From an uncultured Lachnospiraceae bacterium (GTDB lineage: Bacteria; Bacillota; Clostridia; Lachnospirales; Lachnospiraceae): a DNA stretch of 64,000 bases. Location: contig CAMWJF010000013.1 in NCBI GenBank assembly GCA_947174505.1, positions 1-64,000 on the forward strand, read 5' to 3'. Below, one piece after another: positions 34,535-42,791 of the stretch. The stretch's first letter is position 1. Every line of letters begins with the position of its first letter. A program made the position numbers and the translations under genes. The notes beneath the pieces were generated by a model. That model did no database searches, was not told where the DNA came from, and saw nothing but the letters and a program-made list of their open reading frames with translations.

Positions 34535-35252
34535 GGTACATTTTCTCTTTCAAATATTGTCTGATTTTTGCCCTGACTTCTTTTCGGTATGGTTTACTGA
34601 CACTCAACACATCACCGTTCATCATCTTAATGCTTTCGTAAGCATATTCGCTCACATATTCCTGATGTATCACATAGGACTGATGTATCATCAGAAAACC
34701 TGCCGGAAGCTGCTCCGCAACATTTTTCAGTTTCCCGTAAAATTCCTCCTGCCCATCCTTTTTTATCATCAAAATTTTTTTATCCATACTCATAAAATAT
34801 AAAATATCCTTTACCGGAACACGGAAAAACTGACTCCCTTTCCGGTATTCAAAACAGCTTTCTGCACACTTATTTCTTTTTATGCTTCTTTCCAGCACTT
34901 CTTTTAATCTGGCAGTAGAAATCGGCTTTACAAGAAATTCCAGTGGCTGCATTTTGAAAAGCTCCATCGCATAGCTCTGTTTTGAGGAAATATAGACAAT
35001 ATGGGTATCTGTATCCCCCATCTCGTCACGGATAAAACCTCCTGTTTCAATGCCGTTTTTTTGAACCAGTTCTATATCGAGAAAAAGGATATCCAGTCTG
35101 ACCCCTTTTTTCAGGTCTCTCTCAAGACTCTCCCCGCTGTACCATACTTCTGTTTCAAATGTTACCGAAATATCTGACGAAAGCTCCTGAATCTGTTCCT
35201 CCAGCAAGGAACACAGGATTTTATCGTCGTCACATATTCCAATCCTATACAT
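34527..35252 (-). CDS. LytTR response regulator
   Basis: 241 residues. Receiver domain 1-120 with the acidic pair in GICDDDKIL, the phosphorylated Asp in DILFLDIEL and the Lys in FLVKPIS. The C-terminal LytTR DNA-binding domain (about 140-238) shows YFMSMDKKILMI, KLKNVAEQLPAGFLMIHQSY and VSKPYRKEVRAKI. LytTR regulators bind paired direct repeats about 21 bases apart. The gene opens the operon; the promoter is just upstream. Confidence 0.92.
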   Translation of the reverse strand: MYRIGICDDDKILCSLLEEQIQELSSDISVTFETEVWYSGESLERDLKKGVRLDILFLDIELVQKNGIETGGFIRDEMGDTDTHIVYISSKQSYAMELFKMQPLEFLVKPISTARLKEVLERSIKRNKCAESCFEYRKGSQFFRVPVKDILYFMSMDKKILMIKKDGQEEFYGKLKNVAEQLPAGFLMIHQSYVIHQEYVSEYAYESIKMMNGDVLSVSKPYRKEVRAKIRQYLKEKMYHV

Positions 35253-35286
35253 GCTATCCTTGCTCCTTTTCCACTATGCCGTCTCT

Positions 35287-35315
35287 ATTGTACTTTATCC
35301 TTAAGCTGCTATCAA
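35287..35315 (-). promoter_or_regulatory. Sigma-A promoter of the LytTR two-component operon
   Basis: TTGATA (35310-35315), a 17-base spacer and TACAAT (35287-35292) on the minus strand, 35 bases before the regulator start codon. Confidence 0.75.
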
Positions 35316-35378
35316 GAGCGATAACACACATATCAGGTTTTGATCATTGCATCAAAATTCATTCCTTTTTCCCACTAA

Positions 35379-36161
35379 TCAGGGTTTTCTCGCAAGCTGC
35401 AGATCAATCGTGTCATATAGGGTGATCTGTCCCCCAAACCGGTTAATGACCTCCTCAATTTCCGAAAAGAACATCTTTCTTGTCTCTTCCTCAATCACCA
35501 TATGGTCAGAATAAGTACCCAGAAGCGCGGTATATTCCTTCGCCGTAAAGCTACGCGTTCTGTGATAAATTTTGTAACCGATATCCGTAAACCCATACTT
35601 GCCCGCGATCTCTGCCCTGCTCTCGGCCTCCTTTTCACCATACTCGCTGCCTTCCGTGGAATTTGGCATATACACGTCATATATTTTTTGCAACGCCTGA
35701 TGCAGTTCCTCCCTGCTCTTGTCCATGTAGGGGTGGTTCGCAAAACGCGCAAATACGCCGCCGCTTTTCAGTAGGTCAAAGACCTTCGGATATCCCGTTT
35801 CCTCCGGCACCCAGTGAAATGCGGATGCGGAATAAATCAGGTCATAAGAATTGCCCGCGCCTGCAAAATCCTCGAATTTTGACGTCACAACAGAGAAGTC
35901 GGGAAATTCCCGAAACTTATGGCGGCACAACTGCGAAAAGTTCTTTCCGTATTCCACGGCTGTCACTTTACATCCCGTCTTTAAAATCGGAAGCGTCGCC
36001 TGCCCGCCGCCGATTCCCACCTCCAATGCATGACTTGTCTGGTCAATCTGTTTGTAGCGAAAAATGTCCTCGTATAATTCCGAAACATATTCCGGCCGCA
36101 TTTTTTCATATTGTCCGGCCACTGTGTCAAATGTCCACTCCAGTCCTTTTATTATCTGCAT
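35379..36161 (-). CDS. Class I SAM-dependent methyltransferase (copy A)
   Basis: 260 residues. SAM-binding motif I is LEVGIGGGQAT, then KVTAVEYGKNFSQL, and the middle strand YDLIYSASAFHWVPEETGYP. The C-terminal half is unlike any known substrate domain. It shares layout and many stretches with the protein at 39199-39957 (EIGPGTGQAT, SAATIQWIPEET), so the two are paralogues. ATG 36161 has GGGGAGG about ten bases upstream and overlaps the GNAT gene. Substrate unknown. Confidence 0.85.
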   Translation of the reverse strand: MQIIKGLEWTFDTVAGQYEKMRPEYVSELYEDIFRYKQIDQTSHALEVGIGGGQATLPILKTGCKVTAVEYGKNFSQLCRHKFREFPDFSVVTSKFEDFAGAGNSYDLIYSASAFHWVPEETGYPKVFDLLKSGGVFARFANHPYMDKSREELHQALQKIYDVYMPNSTEGSEYGEKEAESRAEIAGKYGFTDIGYKIYHRTRSFTAKEYTALLGTYSDHMVIEEETRKMFFSEIEEVINRFGGQITLYDTIDLQLARKP

Positions 36162-36696
36162 AACGTTTGCTCCTCCCCACGATCTCTTCCCATTCAGAAC
36201 GCGTAATCTTATATGCATACGAAATGTAATTTTTTTCGTCAGGGTACTCCTTCACCTTTTTCATTCCATTTGCAACAGCAGTCCTGTAGGAACCAATATT
36301 CGTATATTTCATATAAGAATAAACCGCATTGTAATCCGTATTTTGAAACATCCAGTCCCTTGCTGCTTTCGCCGCTTCACTCCCGTACCCTCTCCTCCAA
36401 TATTTTTTATGGATATGATACCCGATCTCCGGAAGAATGTCGCCGTCAATACTTTGCATGGTAATCCCACAGTCTCCGATAAATTCACCCGTTTCCTTTA
36501 AAATGACTGCCCATAATCCAAATCCGTATTTCCGATAGTTATCCAAGTTCCACTGAATCCAGTGTCTTGTCTTTTCCTCGTCAAAAGGTCTTGGATAATG
36601 CTGCATGGTCTCTGAGTCTGACAAAATTTCATATAATGCATCGTAGTCATCCATCGTATATTCCCTTAATATAAGTCTGTCTGTTTCTATCCCCAT
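36127..36696 (-). CDS. GNAT acetyltransferase, RimJ/RimL-like
   Basis: 189 residues starting MGIETDRLILREYTMDDYD, the usual beginning of RimJ/RimL-type N-acetyltransferases. The acetyl-CoA pyrophosphate loop is KYWRRGYGSEAAKAA, preceded by IGDCGITMQSIDG and EIGYHI. The reaction is acetyl transfer from acetyl-CoA to an amine; the acceptor is not visible. The frame is open to 36828, but the family start is at 36696 (GGAGG lies 13 bases upstream, a long spacing). It overlaps the methyltransferase downstream by 35 bases. Confidence 0.85.
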   Translation of the reverse strand: MGIETDRLILREYTMDDYDALYEILSDSETMQHYPRPFDEEKTRHWIQWNLDNYRKYGFGLWAVILKETGEFIGDCGITMQSIDGDILPEIGYHIHKKYWRRGYGSEAAKAARDWMFQNTDYNAVYSYMKYTNIGSYRTAVANGMKKVKEYPDEKNYISYAYKITRSEWEEIVGRSKRYADNKRTGVDI

Positions 36697-36860
36697 AGAG
36701 TCTGTTTTTCCTCCTCTCCCTATTTTCCTGAAAACCATATGCGCGCAAGCTGACTCCTCAAAAGCATCATACCATAAAAAATACCGGCAGACCGTCCTGT
36801 CTTCCAAATCCGCTTTTTTGTCCTCCAATGCCGGTTTTATCAGTAATAGCAGCTTGCCGT

Positions 36861-37679
36861 CTAAACATGGCTCTTCCCCTCATTGTCGGCAGAAATAAAT
36901 GCAAGCACTTCCTCCATCTTCCACTCCTTAGACGGAATAATGGCCGCCCGCTCTCCGATCACCTCCTCGATGATGTGAAGTTCCAGCCTCTGCCTGTGCC
37001 TTAAATGCGCAATCAGATCGGAAAAGCCCTGACATTCATGCTGTCTGCCGTAAGGAGACTGTATCAGAAATTCCATCATCAGAGAATACCACATTTCATT
37101 CCCCTGATCGTCGCATCTCTCCCGTTTAATGAAGTCGATTATTTCCTCCATCTGATCGCTGTACAGATACAACATTCGAAAATTTTCTTTTTCGATTCCC
37201 TCGTACAGTTTCCTGTAAAACGCCAAAATTTCCTCGTCACTTCTCAAATGAAACAGCATCAAATCCTCCACGATATTCTGAAAAAAGGAGGCTTCAAACA
37301 GATAGCCTGTATCCGAAAAATTCCAGTATCTGGAACAGATGATTTTCTCCAGCTCCTGTATGGATTTTCGCCCATTATAAATCTCAAATTTTTCCGCTTC
37401 CTTATGAAAACCGGAAATATCTGTAAGGATTTTGGTGTAGGTCACAATATAATGACTGCCCTCGCGGAAGGTATTCTTTCTGATTTCCTCCCTGATCGGC
37501 TGATAACAGTGTTCAATCTGACGGTACTCCTCCTCTGTCATCCAAGTACACCAGGCAAGCTCGACCGGGGAATAATCCCCTTCCCTGCACACATGCAGCG
37601 CAGGAACCTGTTCTGCAATCCGGTTCAACAATGTGGATTTTCCCATGCCCTGAATACCTTCTATCCAAATATTTTTCAT
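36861..37679 (-). CDS. P-loop nucleotide-binding protein of unknown function
   Basis: 272 residues beginning MKNIWIEGIQGMGKSTLLNR, a Walker A motif at the very N-terminus as in nucleoside and thymidylate kinase-like P-loop proteins. Later parts contain a Glu-rich helical region and no clear LID motif. The rest does not match a kinase I know, so only nucleotide binding is claimed. It stands alone between the GNAT and RNHCP genes. Confidence 0.65.
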   Translation of the reverse strand: MKNIWIEGIQGMGKSTLLNRIAEQVPALHVCREGDYSPVELAWCTWMTEEEYRQIEHCYQPIREEIRKNTFREGSHYIVTYTKILTDISGFHKEAEKFEIYNGRKSIQELEKIICSRYWNFSDTGYLFEASFFQNIVEDLMLFHLRSDEEILAFYRKLYEGIEKENFRMLYLYSDQMEEIIDFIKRERCDDQGNEMWYSLMMEFLIQSPYGRQHECQGFSDLIAHLRHRQRLELHIIEEVIGERAAIIPSKEWKMEEVLAFISADNEGKSHV

Positions 37680-37756
37680 AGATTCTCCCTTTACAGAAAT
37701 GACTTGTCAAAATCAATTTGATTCTCTTTTAAAATTATAACACGCCCATGACACAA

Positions 37757-37786
37757 GAAAAAGAGAGAACGCATTCTCTCTTTTTC
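37757..37786. terminator. Terminator after the RNHCP gene
   Basis: AAAAAGAGAGAA (37758-37769) and TTCTCTCTTTTT (37774-37785) pair around CGCA, giving a T-rich tail on both strands. It lies between the RNHCP stop and the P-loop gene. Confidence 0.85.
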
Positions 37787-37801
37787 TGTAATCCCCGACA
37801 T

Positions 37802-38227
37802 TCAGGACATACTTCCCGCTCCGCCCATCAGTCTCGTCATCTCCTCAATCCGCTCAATCGGAAACGGCGATGATGTAAGCGGTTTCATGGCAATGGACAT
37901 CAGTTTCATGGGATTATCGTCCGCCGCGATCCGGTTGGAGCTCATCTGTCCACACTGGCGGCAGCGGTGTATGATCGCCCATTCTCCGTTTTTCCTGACC
38001 CAGACTGCCACAGGCTCCATATAGCCGCCGCAGTCCGAAGCACGGTCTCCTGGCTCTATGTCCACGTGTAAACTGGTCAGGCAATTGGGGCAGTGATTTC
38101 TGTGCTTACTGCCCGCGCCATCCGGCACTACCTGACGTCCGCAGACCTTGCACACAAAAATTTCCACGCATGCATGGTTTTTGTAATATCCTTTTTCAAA
38201 TGTCTTTCTTTTATTTTCCCTATTCAA
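37802..38227 (-). CDS. RNHCP-domain zinc protein
   Basis: 141 residues. The signature KHRNHCPNCLTSLHVD that names the RNHCP domain is present. Further Cys pairs (CKVCGRQVV before it, HRCRQCGQMSSNRI after it) make zinc binding likely. Function of the family is unknown. It lies 21 bases after the CD3324-like gene on the same strand, so both are probably one transcript. Confidence 0.85.
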   Translation of the reverse strand: MNRENKRKTFEKGYYKNHACVEIFVCKVCGRQVVPDGAGSKHRNHCPNCLTSLHVDIEPGDRASDCGGYMEPVAVWVRKNGEWAIIHRCRQCGQMSSNRIAADDNPMKLMSIAMKPLTSSPFPIERIEEMTRLMGGAGSMS

Positions 38228-38248
38228 TTTTATTCCCTCCTAATCAAA

Positions 38249-38539
38249 TTAACATTGCTCCATAGGAGGTTTTACTTGCATTTCCCTGAGAATCCTCTGT
38301 ATGCTCTTTTGCGTCAGATAATACTGCAGCGCCAGTTCCCTCGTGGAAACGCCTTTCTGGTACTGCTCAAAAATCTGCTCGTTTCTGATCCGCAGTTTCT
38401 CGTTCACACCCGTGGACGAGCCCCACCTTTTTCTGCACTCTTTTTTCTTAGGCACATAGATGGCTTCACCACTCACATACGCTTGCAGCATCTCAAGAAT
38501 ATTTTCCGGCAGAATGTCATCTGCCCGCTTGTAGCTCAT
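38249..38539 (-). CDS. CD3324-family small HTH protein
   Basis: 96 residues: MSYKRADDILPENILEMLQA, then YVSGEAIYVPKKKE, a WGSSTGV loop and a C-terminal helix pair (STRELALQYYLTQKSIQRI) like a helix-turn-helix. This pattern matches the family named after Clostridioides CD3324. The role is probably regulatory but unproven. Its leader contains a long hairpin (38571-38614). Confidence 0.8.
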   Translation of the reverse strand: MSYKRADDILPENILEMLQAYVSGEAIYVPKKKECRKRWGSSTGVNEKLRIRNEQIFEQYQKGVSTRELALQYYLTQKSIQRILREMQVKPPMEQC

Positions 38540-38570
38540 AGCTGCCTCCTAATATTTTTCTTTAGGAAAC

Positions 38571-38614
38571 GCAATGGCTATCACAATTTAAGTTTGAAAT
38601 GTCATAGCCATTGC
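38571..38614. other. Long hairpin upstream of the CD3324-like gene
   Basis: GCAATGGCTAT (38571-38581) pairs with ATAGCCATTGC (38604-38614); the inner bases (CACAATTTAA against TTGAAATGT) extend the stem imperfectly. The 200-base gap 38540-38741 holds nothing else visible. Confidence 0.55.
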
Positions 38615-38741
38615 TATGATACCGTGGTCTTCTTCATCAAACGCTTCACTCCTCTGCTTCTTTACAATTTGCTTCTCCATATATCCTTATTTTACATACC
38701 GCTGAAAGAAAATACAACCGCATAAAAGGTTTTAAAAATTT

Positions 38742-39173
38742 TTATTCCAGCAATTCTTTCGCTGCCTGATACGCTTCCACCGTCGTCCCAAGCCCCTCGC
38801 AGGCTCCCTCCAAATCCACCTGAAAACTCTCCATGGCATGCTCCACATTGGAAAGTAAAGTGCGTGCAGTCTCCTTCTGCCCACGCTCCAAGCCTTCTTC
38901 TAAACCTCTTTCTATTCCTTTTTCTATTCCTTTCTTAATTCCCCGTTCCTCCGCGTTATATAATCGACGGTAATAATCATCACGGGCCTCCGACTGCATC
39001 CGCATCTTTTCATCCGCTGTCAATTCCTTATAAGTAAATACACACTCCCTGATGGTTTCGTCCTTTTCTGCCAATATCCACATCTCCTCCCATGTCTGGG
39101 CCCGAAAAAGCCGTGCCCAGCAATAAAGCTCCGGCCACTTCTTCTCATCTGCCTTGTTACCCAACTGATTCAA
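38742..39173 (-). pseudogene. C-terminal remnant of an Rpn/PD-(D/E)XK nuclease-transposase family protein
   Basis: 143 residues. The C-terminal signature of the Rpn (recombination-promoting nuclease) / PD-(D/E)XK transposase-like family is clear: ADEKMRMQSEARDDYYRRLY, then the repeated GIKKGIEKGIERGLEEGLER and a helical tail. The catalytic N-terminal half (about 150-200 residues in intact members) is absent. The preceding gene ends only 25 bases before this frame, so the missing part was removed, probably by deletion. No transposon ends remain. The product, if made, should not cut DNA. Confidence 0.75.
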
Positions 39174-39198
39174 TTGTAGCGATTATCAGTTTACCTTC

Positions 39199-39957
39199 TT
39201 AACCCGGTTTTTGAACCAGATACAGAGGAATCGTATCTATAATAACCATCCTGTTCCCATGGCTATGAAACGCCTCTCGGATTCCCGCATAAAATCTGGT
39301 TTTATACGGCTCCTCCAGCGTGATGTGCTCACAGTGCGTACTGATCCATGCAATATAGGCATCGGCGTCAACCGTCCTCTCGCCCTGCCACTCCTTGCCA
39401 ACCCAGTTGGTAAAACCGTAATGCAGCGCATTTTTATAATCCATTTTACAAGAGTAACCCTGCCTGACACGGAAATGTTTCTCATAAACCCGGTCAATTT
39501 CCGCGCGCAGCCCGGGATTCCGGCTTGTCTCATCACTGCGCGTCATAAACATGGCAAGGTATCCGCCCGGCTTTAACATCTGAAACGTCTTTGTAAAGGC
39601 GGTCTCCTCAGGAATCCACTGTATGGTCGCCGCTGAGTAAACCAGATCATATGTGTTCTCCTCAAATTCCCATGTCTCAAAATCCGCATTGATCACGCGG
39701 AAATTCGAATAAGAAGAAAATTTACGGTTCAAAAAGGAGGTGAAGTTTTCCCCCAGCTCAATGGCCGTATAGTCGCACCCCGTTTTCAGAACCGGCTCGG
39801 TGGCCTGTCCTGTCCCGGGGCCTATCTCCATCACCTTCTTATCCGGGCCGAGTTTGCAAACCGACGCCAGCTCCTGAAACAATTCTTCCCTGTATCTCGG
39901 CCTGTATTTATCAAATTCTTCAGGTATTTTGTCAAATGTCTTACGAAACTCCATCAA
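39199..39957 (-). CDS. Class I SAM-dependent methyltransferase (copy B)
   Basis: 252 residues. SAM motif I is VMEIGPGTGQAT, motif II DYTAIELGENF, and the middle DLVYSAATIQWIPEET. It is a paralogue of the gene at 35379-36161, sharing IPEEF-D-YRPRY-like N-terminal and xW(V/I)PEET stretches. ATG 39957 is directly after the stop of the upstream small gene. Substrate unknown. Confidence 0.85.
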   Translation of the reverse strand: MMEFRKTFDKIPEEFDKYRPRYREELFQELASVCKLGPDKKVMEIGPGTGQATEPVLKTGCDYTAIELGENFTSFLNRKFSSYSNFRVINADFETWEFEENTYDLVYSAATIQWIPEETAFTKTFQMLKPGGYLAMFMTRSDETSRNPGLRAEIDRVYEKHFRVRQGYSCKMDYKNALHYGFTNWVGKEWQGERTVDADAYIAWISTHCEHITLEEPYKTRFYAGIREAFHSHGNRMVIIDTIPLYLVQKPG

Positions 39958-40407
39958 TCAACCTTCCTCCTCCCAATACACCCGAAACCACTCCCGATAC
40001 CCGGAATAAACCGTATACTGCGTCCCGCTCTCCAGATCAGTCACCCGGTAATAGCAGTATTCCTCATCCGTGGAGTAACCTCCGTTCACGCCATACTCAA
40101 TCTCGCGAAAAAGAAGATATCTTCCGTCTGGCGAAAGCGACGGTTCCTCATCCGCAGGAATGCTCTCCTGCTTTCCAATGGGACGCAGGCCGAACGCATA
40201 CCTCTTATATACCTTGCCGCTCCGGCCGTCCCAAAACCTGATCCGTTCCGCCGCCTCCACCTGCCGGTATTCCTGCGAAAAGTCCAGATGAAACACATAC
40301 TTCATCCCATAGAAGGCCAGCCCATCCACAAACAGTACCAAAACCAGCACGGCAAATACAATTATGGCCGTGCAGAATATTTTTCCGTTCCGCTGTCTCT
40401 TATACAC
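39958..40407 (-). CDS. Single-pass membrane protein with a PD40-like fragment
   Basis: About 149 residues: a membrane helix at about 8-35, then a soluble outer part including PSLSPDGRYLLFREIEYG, which resembles one blade of a WD40-like (PD40/TolB) propeller. One blade is too few for a propeller. A GTG at 40407 with AGGA seven bases upstream overlaps the stop of the aldo/keto reductase; ATG 40428 is the alternative. Function unknown. It abuts the methyltransferase gene. Confidence 0.6.
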   Translation of the reverse strand: MYKRQRNGKIFCTAIIVFAVLVLVLFVDGLAFYGMKYVFHLDFSQEYRQVEAAERIRFWDGRSGKVYKRYAFGLRPIGKQESIPADEEPSLSPDGRYLLFREIEYGVNGGYSTDEEYCYYRVTDLESGTQYTVYSGYREWFRVYWEEEG

Positions 40408-41425
40408 TGACCTTTCCTGCCAGCACATTCTTATAATCCTCCAGATTCTTCGCTAAAAGCGCTGGCGTATCCAGCCCGTAAGGGCAATGTCCCTTACACT
40501 GGTTACAGTGCAGGCATTCTTCAATTTTTCCCATCTTTTCCTGCCATACATCCCCCAGATAGTCCGCAGAGGGCGCACGGCGGATCATCAGCGACATACG
40601 GGCGCACATATTGATCTCAATCCCCACCGGACAAGGCATACAGTAGCCGCAGCCCCGGCAGAACTCGCCCAGCAGCTCTTTCCTGTCATTCTCAATCAGC
40701 TCCTTAAGCTCCTCTGTCATGGCAGGCGGATTGTCTATGTATGAGAGAAATTCGTCAAGCTCTGCCTCTCTCTGCACACCCCAGATGGGCAGCACGTTGT
40801 CATACTGCGCCAGATAAGCGTAAGCCGCCGCAGAATTGGTAATCAGGCCGCCGGAAAGCGCCTTCATGGCAATAAAGCCCATGTCCGTCGCTTTGCACTT
40901 TTCCACCAGCTCGATGTCCTTATCCGTCGCCAGATAGCAGAAAGGGAACTGCAGCGTCTCATAAAGACCGCTGTCAATGGCCTCATGGGCAACCGCCAGC
41001 CGGTGGTTTGTGATGCCGATATGCCGGATCTTCCCCTGTTCCTTCGCCTGCAGCGCCGCATCATACAGCCCGCTCTCGTCCCCCGGTTTGGGACAGAAAG
41101 CCGGGTTGTGGAACTGATAGATATCAATATAATCTGTTTTCAGATTGGTCAGGCTGGTCTCCAGATCCTTCCAGAACCCTTCTGCATTCTGCGCGCCTGT
41201 CTTTGTGGCGATAAAGACTTTTTCCCGCATTCCCCCAAAGGCAAGTCCCACCTTGTGCTCGCTGTCCGAATACCAGCGCGCCGTGTCAAAAAACGTCATG
41301 CCGTTCTCATACGCCTTCTGAAGAAGCTTCACCGCTTCCTCGTCCGAAATCCGCTGAATCGGCAGTGCACCAAAAGCGTTCTTATTTGTCTCAATCCCTG
41401 TCTTTCCAAGTTTTACTGTCTGCAT
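40400..41425 (-). CDS. Aldo/keto reductase with C-terminal ferredoxin-type iron-sulfur sites
   Basis: 341 residues. The TIM-barrel part (1-235) starts MQTVKLGKTGIETNKNAFG and keeps the AKR catalytic Asp and Tyr (FFDTARWYSDSE), Lys (FIATKTG) and His-type strand (IYQFHNPA). The C-terminal 90 residues contain CRGCGYCMPCPVGIEI and CLHCNQCKGHCPYGLD, two cysteine clusters typical of [4Fe-4S]-bearing AKRs. Such enzymes probably exchange electrons with ferredoxin rather than NADPH alone. Start at 41425 has AAAGGAG six bases upstream. It follows the TerY-C-like gene by 75 bases and may be read from the same transcript. Confidence 0.9.
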   Translation of the reverse strand: MQTVKLGKTGIETNKNAFGALPIQRISDEEAVKLLQKAYENGMTFFDTARWYSDSEHKVGLAFGGMREKVFIATKTGAQNAEGFWKDLETSLTNLKTDYIDIYQFHNPAFCPKPGDESGLYDAALQAKEQGKIRHIGITNHRLAVAHEAIDSGLYETLQFPFCYLATDKDIELVEKCKATDMGFIAMKALSGGLITNSAAAYAYLAQYDNVLPIWGVQREAELDEFLSYIDNPPAMTEELKELIENDRKELLGEFCRGCGYCMPCPVGIEINMCARMSLMIRRAPSADYLGDVWQEKMGKIEECLHCNQCKGHCPYGLDTPALLAKNLEDYKNVLAGKVSV

Positions 41426-41500
41426 CCTGTTCTCCTTTCCCAAGCCCATCTGTAAATCACCGAAAACCTGATTCTGCGCTGCCTGTATACTGCCACAATA

Positions 41501-41848
41501 TTATATATCCCCACCGGACCCGAATCCCGCGCCGTCATAACTGCCAAGCGTCCCTGACAGGCCGCACCAGTTACACGTAAAATGGGTATCATTCCCATTA
41601 TGGCAGTTCAGCTTGCCGCAGTTACAGACCACGAAATCCATCGTCCTGCAAAACGGGCAGCCGGGATACCCGCTGTCGGGGAAAATCTGTCCGACGATCT
41701 TTGTCTCATCGTAGTGTTCCCTCTTAGCAGCAGCCTCCCTTACGGGAAACGCCCATGTATACTTCCATCCGTTCTCTATTTTCTCGAAACGGACGCCGTA
41801 TATGTTTTTTCCCTCTTTGCATTTACACAGAGCAATTCTCGCTTCCAT
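41501..41848 (-). CDS. TerY-C-like zinc-binding protein
   Basis: 115 residues. The C-terminal half holds GCPFCRTMDFVVCNCGKLNC, then CNWCGLSG, a treble of Cys pairs matching the TerY-C metal-binding domain that is fused to or encoded next to TerY-like vWA proteins. The first half (MEARIALCKCKEGKNIYGVR) also has two Cys. It lies about 100 bases downstream of the PP2C gene in the same direction. In known TerY-P systems this domain is part of the vWA protein; here it is separate. Confidence 0.75.
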   Translation of the reverse strand: MEARIALCKCKEGKNIYGVRFEKIENGWKYTWAFPVREAAAKREHYDETKIVGQIFPDSGYPGCPFCRTMDFVVCNCGKLNCHNGNDTHFTCNWCGLSGTLGSYDGAGFGSGGDI

Positions 41849-41946
41849 CCTTCTTTATCTCCATTCCGAAGTCCCAAATTCCACAGCGCAGCACCGGAGC
41901 CCTTTGCCGTTCCACCAGCCAGACAAGCCTGCCCCGGGGACACCGG

Positions 41947-42777
41947 CTACCGGGCCTGCGCCATCTCATAGGCAAACAGCGCCGTAATATCATCCCCGCT
42001 TCCCATTTCGCTGGTCTCCTGCAGCCACGTTTTCAACTGCTTGGAGACAGCCTTCACGCCGTGTTCCTTAAGCAGGATATAATAATCCATACAGGTCTTT
42101 TTAAACTCCTCGTCGTTTTTATAGCTGTTGGAAAGACCATCCGTGGAAAGCATGTACATAACGGCGTGCTGTTCCTTCTCTTCCCGTTTTCGGATCAGGG
42201 TAATAGCCTTCTTCCATGATTCCGCCCTGCTGAGCGAATGGGTTTCCGTGCCGAGAATCTTATCCGCCTCAATGACGCTGTATACGCCGGACTCGGACAC
42301 CTTCACAATATCCCCGTCTCCAAGTTGGAAGGCAAAAAGAAATTCCTCCGTAATAACCAGACCAAGCAGCGTACTCCCGTAAAGTTGATAGACCGCTTCT
42401 ATGTCCCTGTTCTGTTTTTCATCGAGGGGGATTTCCCTCTTACATTTGGTGTGAAGCCGCAGGATTCTGCGTTTCCACTCCGCGTCTATCTCCTGCGCGA
42501 TTTTGGTATCGCCTTCCCGCTTTAAAAAGGTAAAGAGCAGTTCCTGCTGTGCGGCATAGGTCTCCAGATATTCTCCAAGAATTTTACAAAATACATGGAC
42601 GGCCTCAAAGGAGCCCGTCTTGCTGTAGGGACAGGAAGCACTCCCATGCCCGTCCGCCACCGCCAGAATCACTGGCCCGGAATCTTTCACAAGCTTTTTC
42701 AGACTGTCCTGGCACTCCCTGCCGCTCCGTATATGGGACGCTCCCTGTACGGATGCGCCGAATACGCTTCGTATCAT
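41947..42777 (-). CDS. PP2C-type protein phosphatase
   Basis: 276 residues. PP2C metal motifs are GRECQDSLKKL near the start, AVADGHGSASCPYS, LYGSTLLGLVIT, LGDGDIVKV, MLSTDGLSNSY and GSGDDITALFAY. Such enzymes remove phosphate from Ser/Thr and use Mn/Mg. The partner is the Ser/Thr kinase of the same cluster (44819-46126). A GTG at 42798 overlaps the vWA gene; ATG 42777 with AAAGG nine bases upstream is preferred. Confidence 0.88.
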   Translation of the reverse strand: MIRSVFGASVQGASHIRSGRECQDSLKKLVKDSGPVILAVADGHGSASCPYSKTGSFEAVHVFCKILGEYLETYAAQQELLFTFLKREGDTKIAQEIDAEWKRRILRLHTKCKREIPLDEKQNRDIEAVYQLYGSTLLGLVITEEFLFAFQLGDGDIVKVSESGVYSVIEADKILGTETHSLSRAESWKKAITLIRKREEKEQHAVMYMLSTDGLSNSYKNDEEFKKTCMDYYILLKEHGVKAVSKQLKTWLQETSEMGSGDDITALFAYEMAQAR

Positions 42778-42791
42778 ATGCAGCATCCTTT

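Noticed and set aside
38880-38945. Short DNA repeat coding GIxKGIExG
   Set aside because: It is the normal C-terminal repeat of the Rpn-like protein family, not an independent DNA element.
35379-39173. Prophage or integrative element
   Set aside because: Mixed accessory genes are present, but no integrase, structural gene, attachment repeat or tRNA target could be found.
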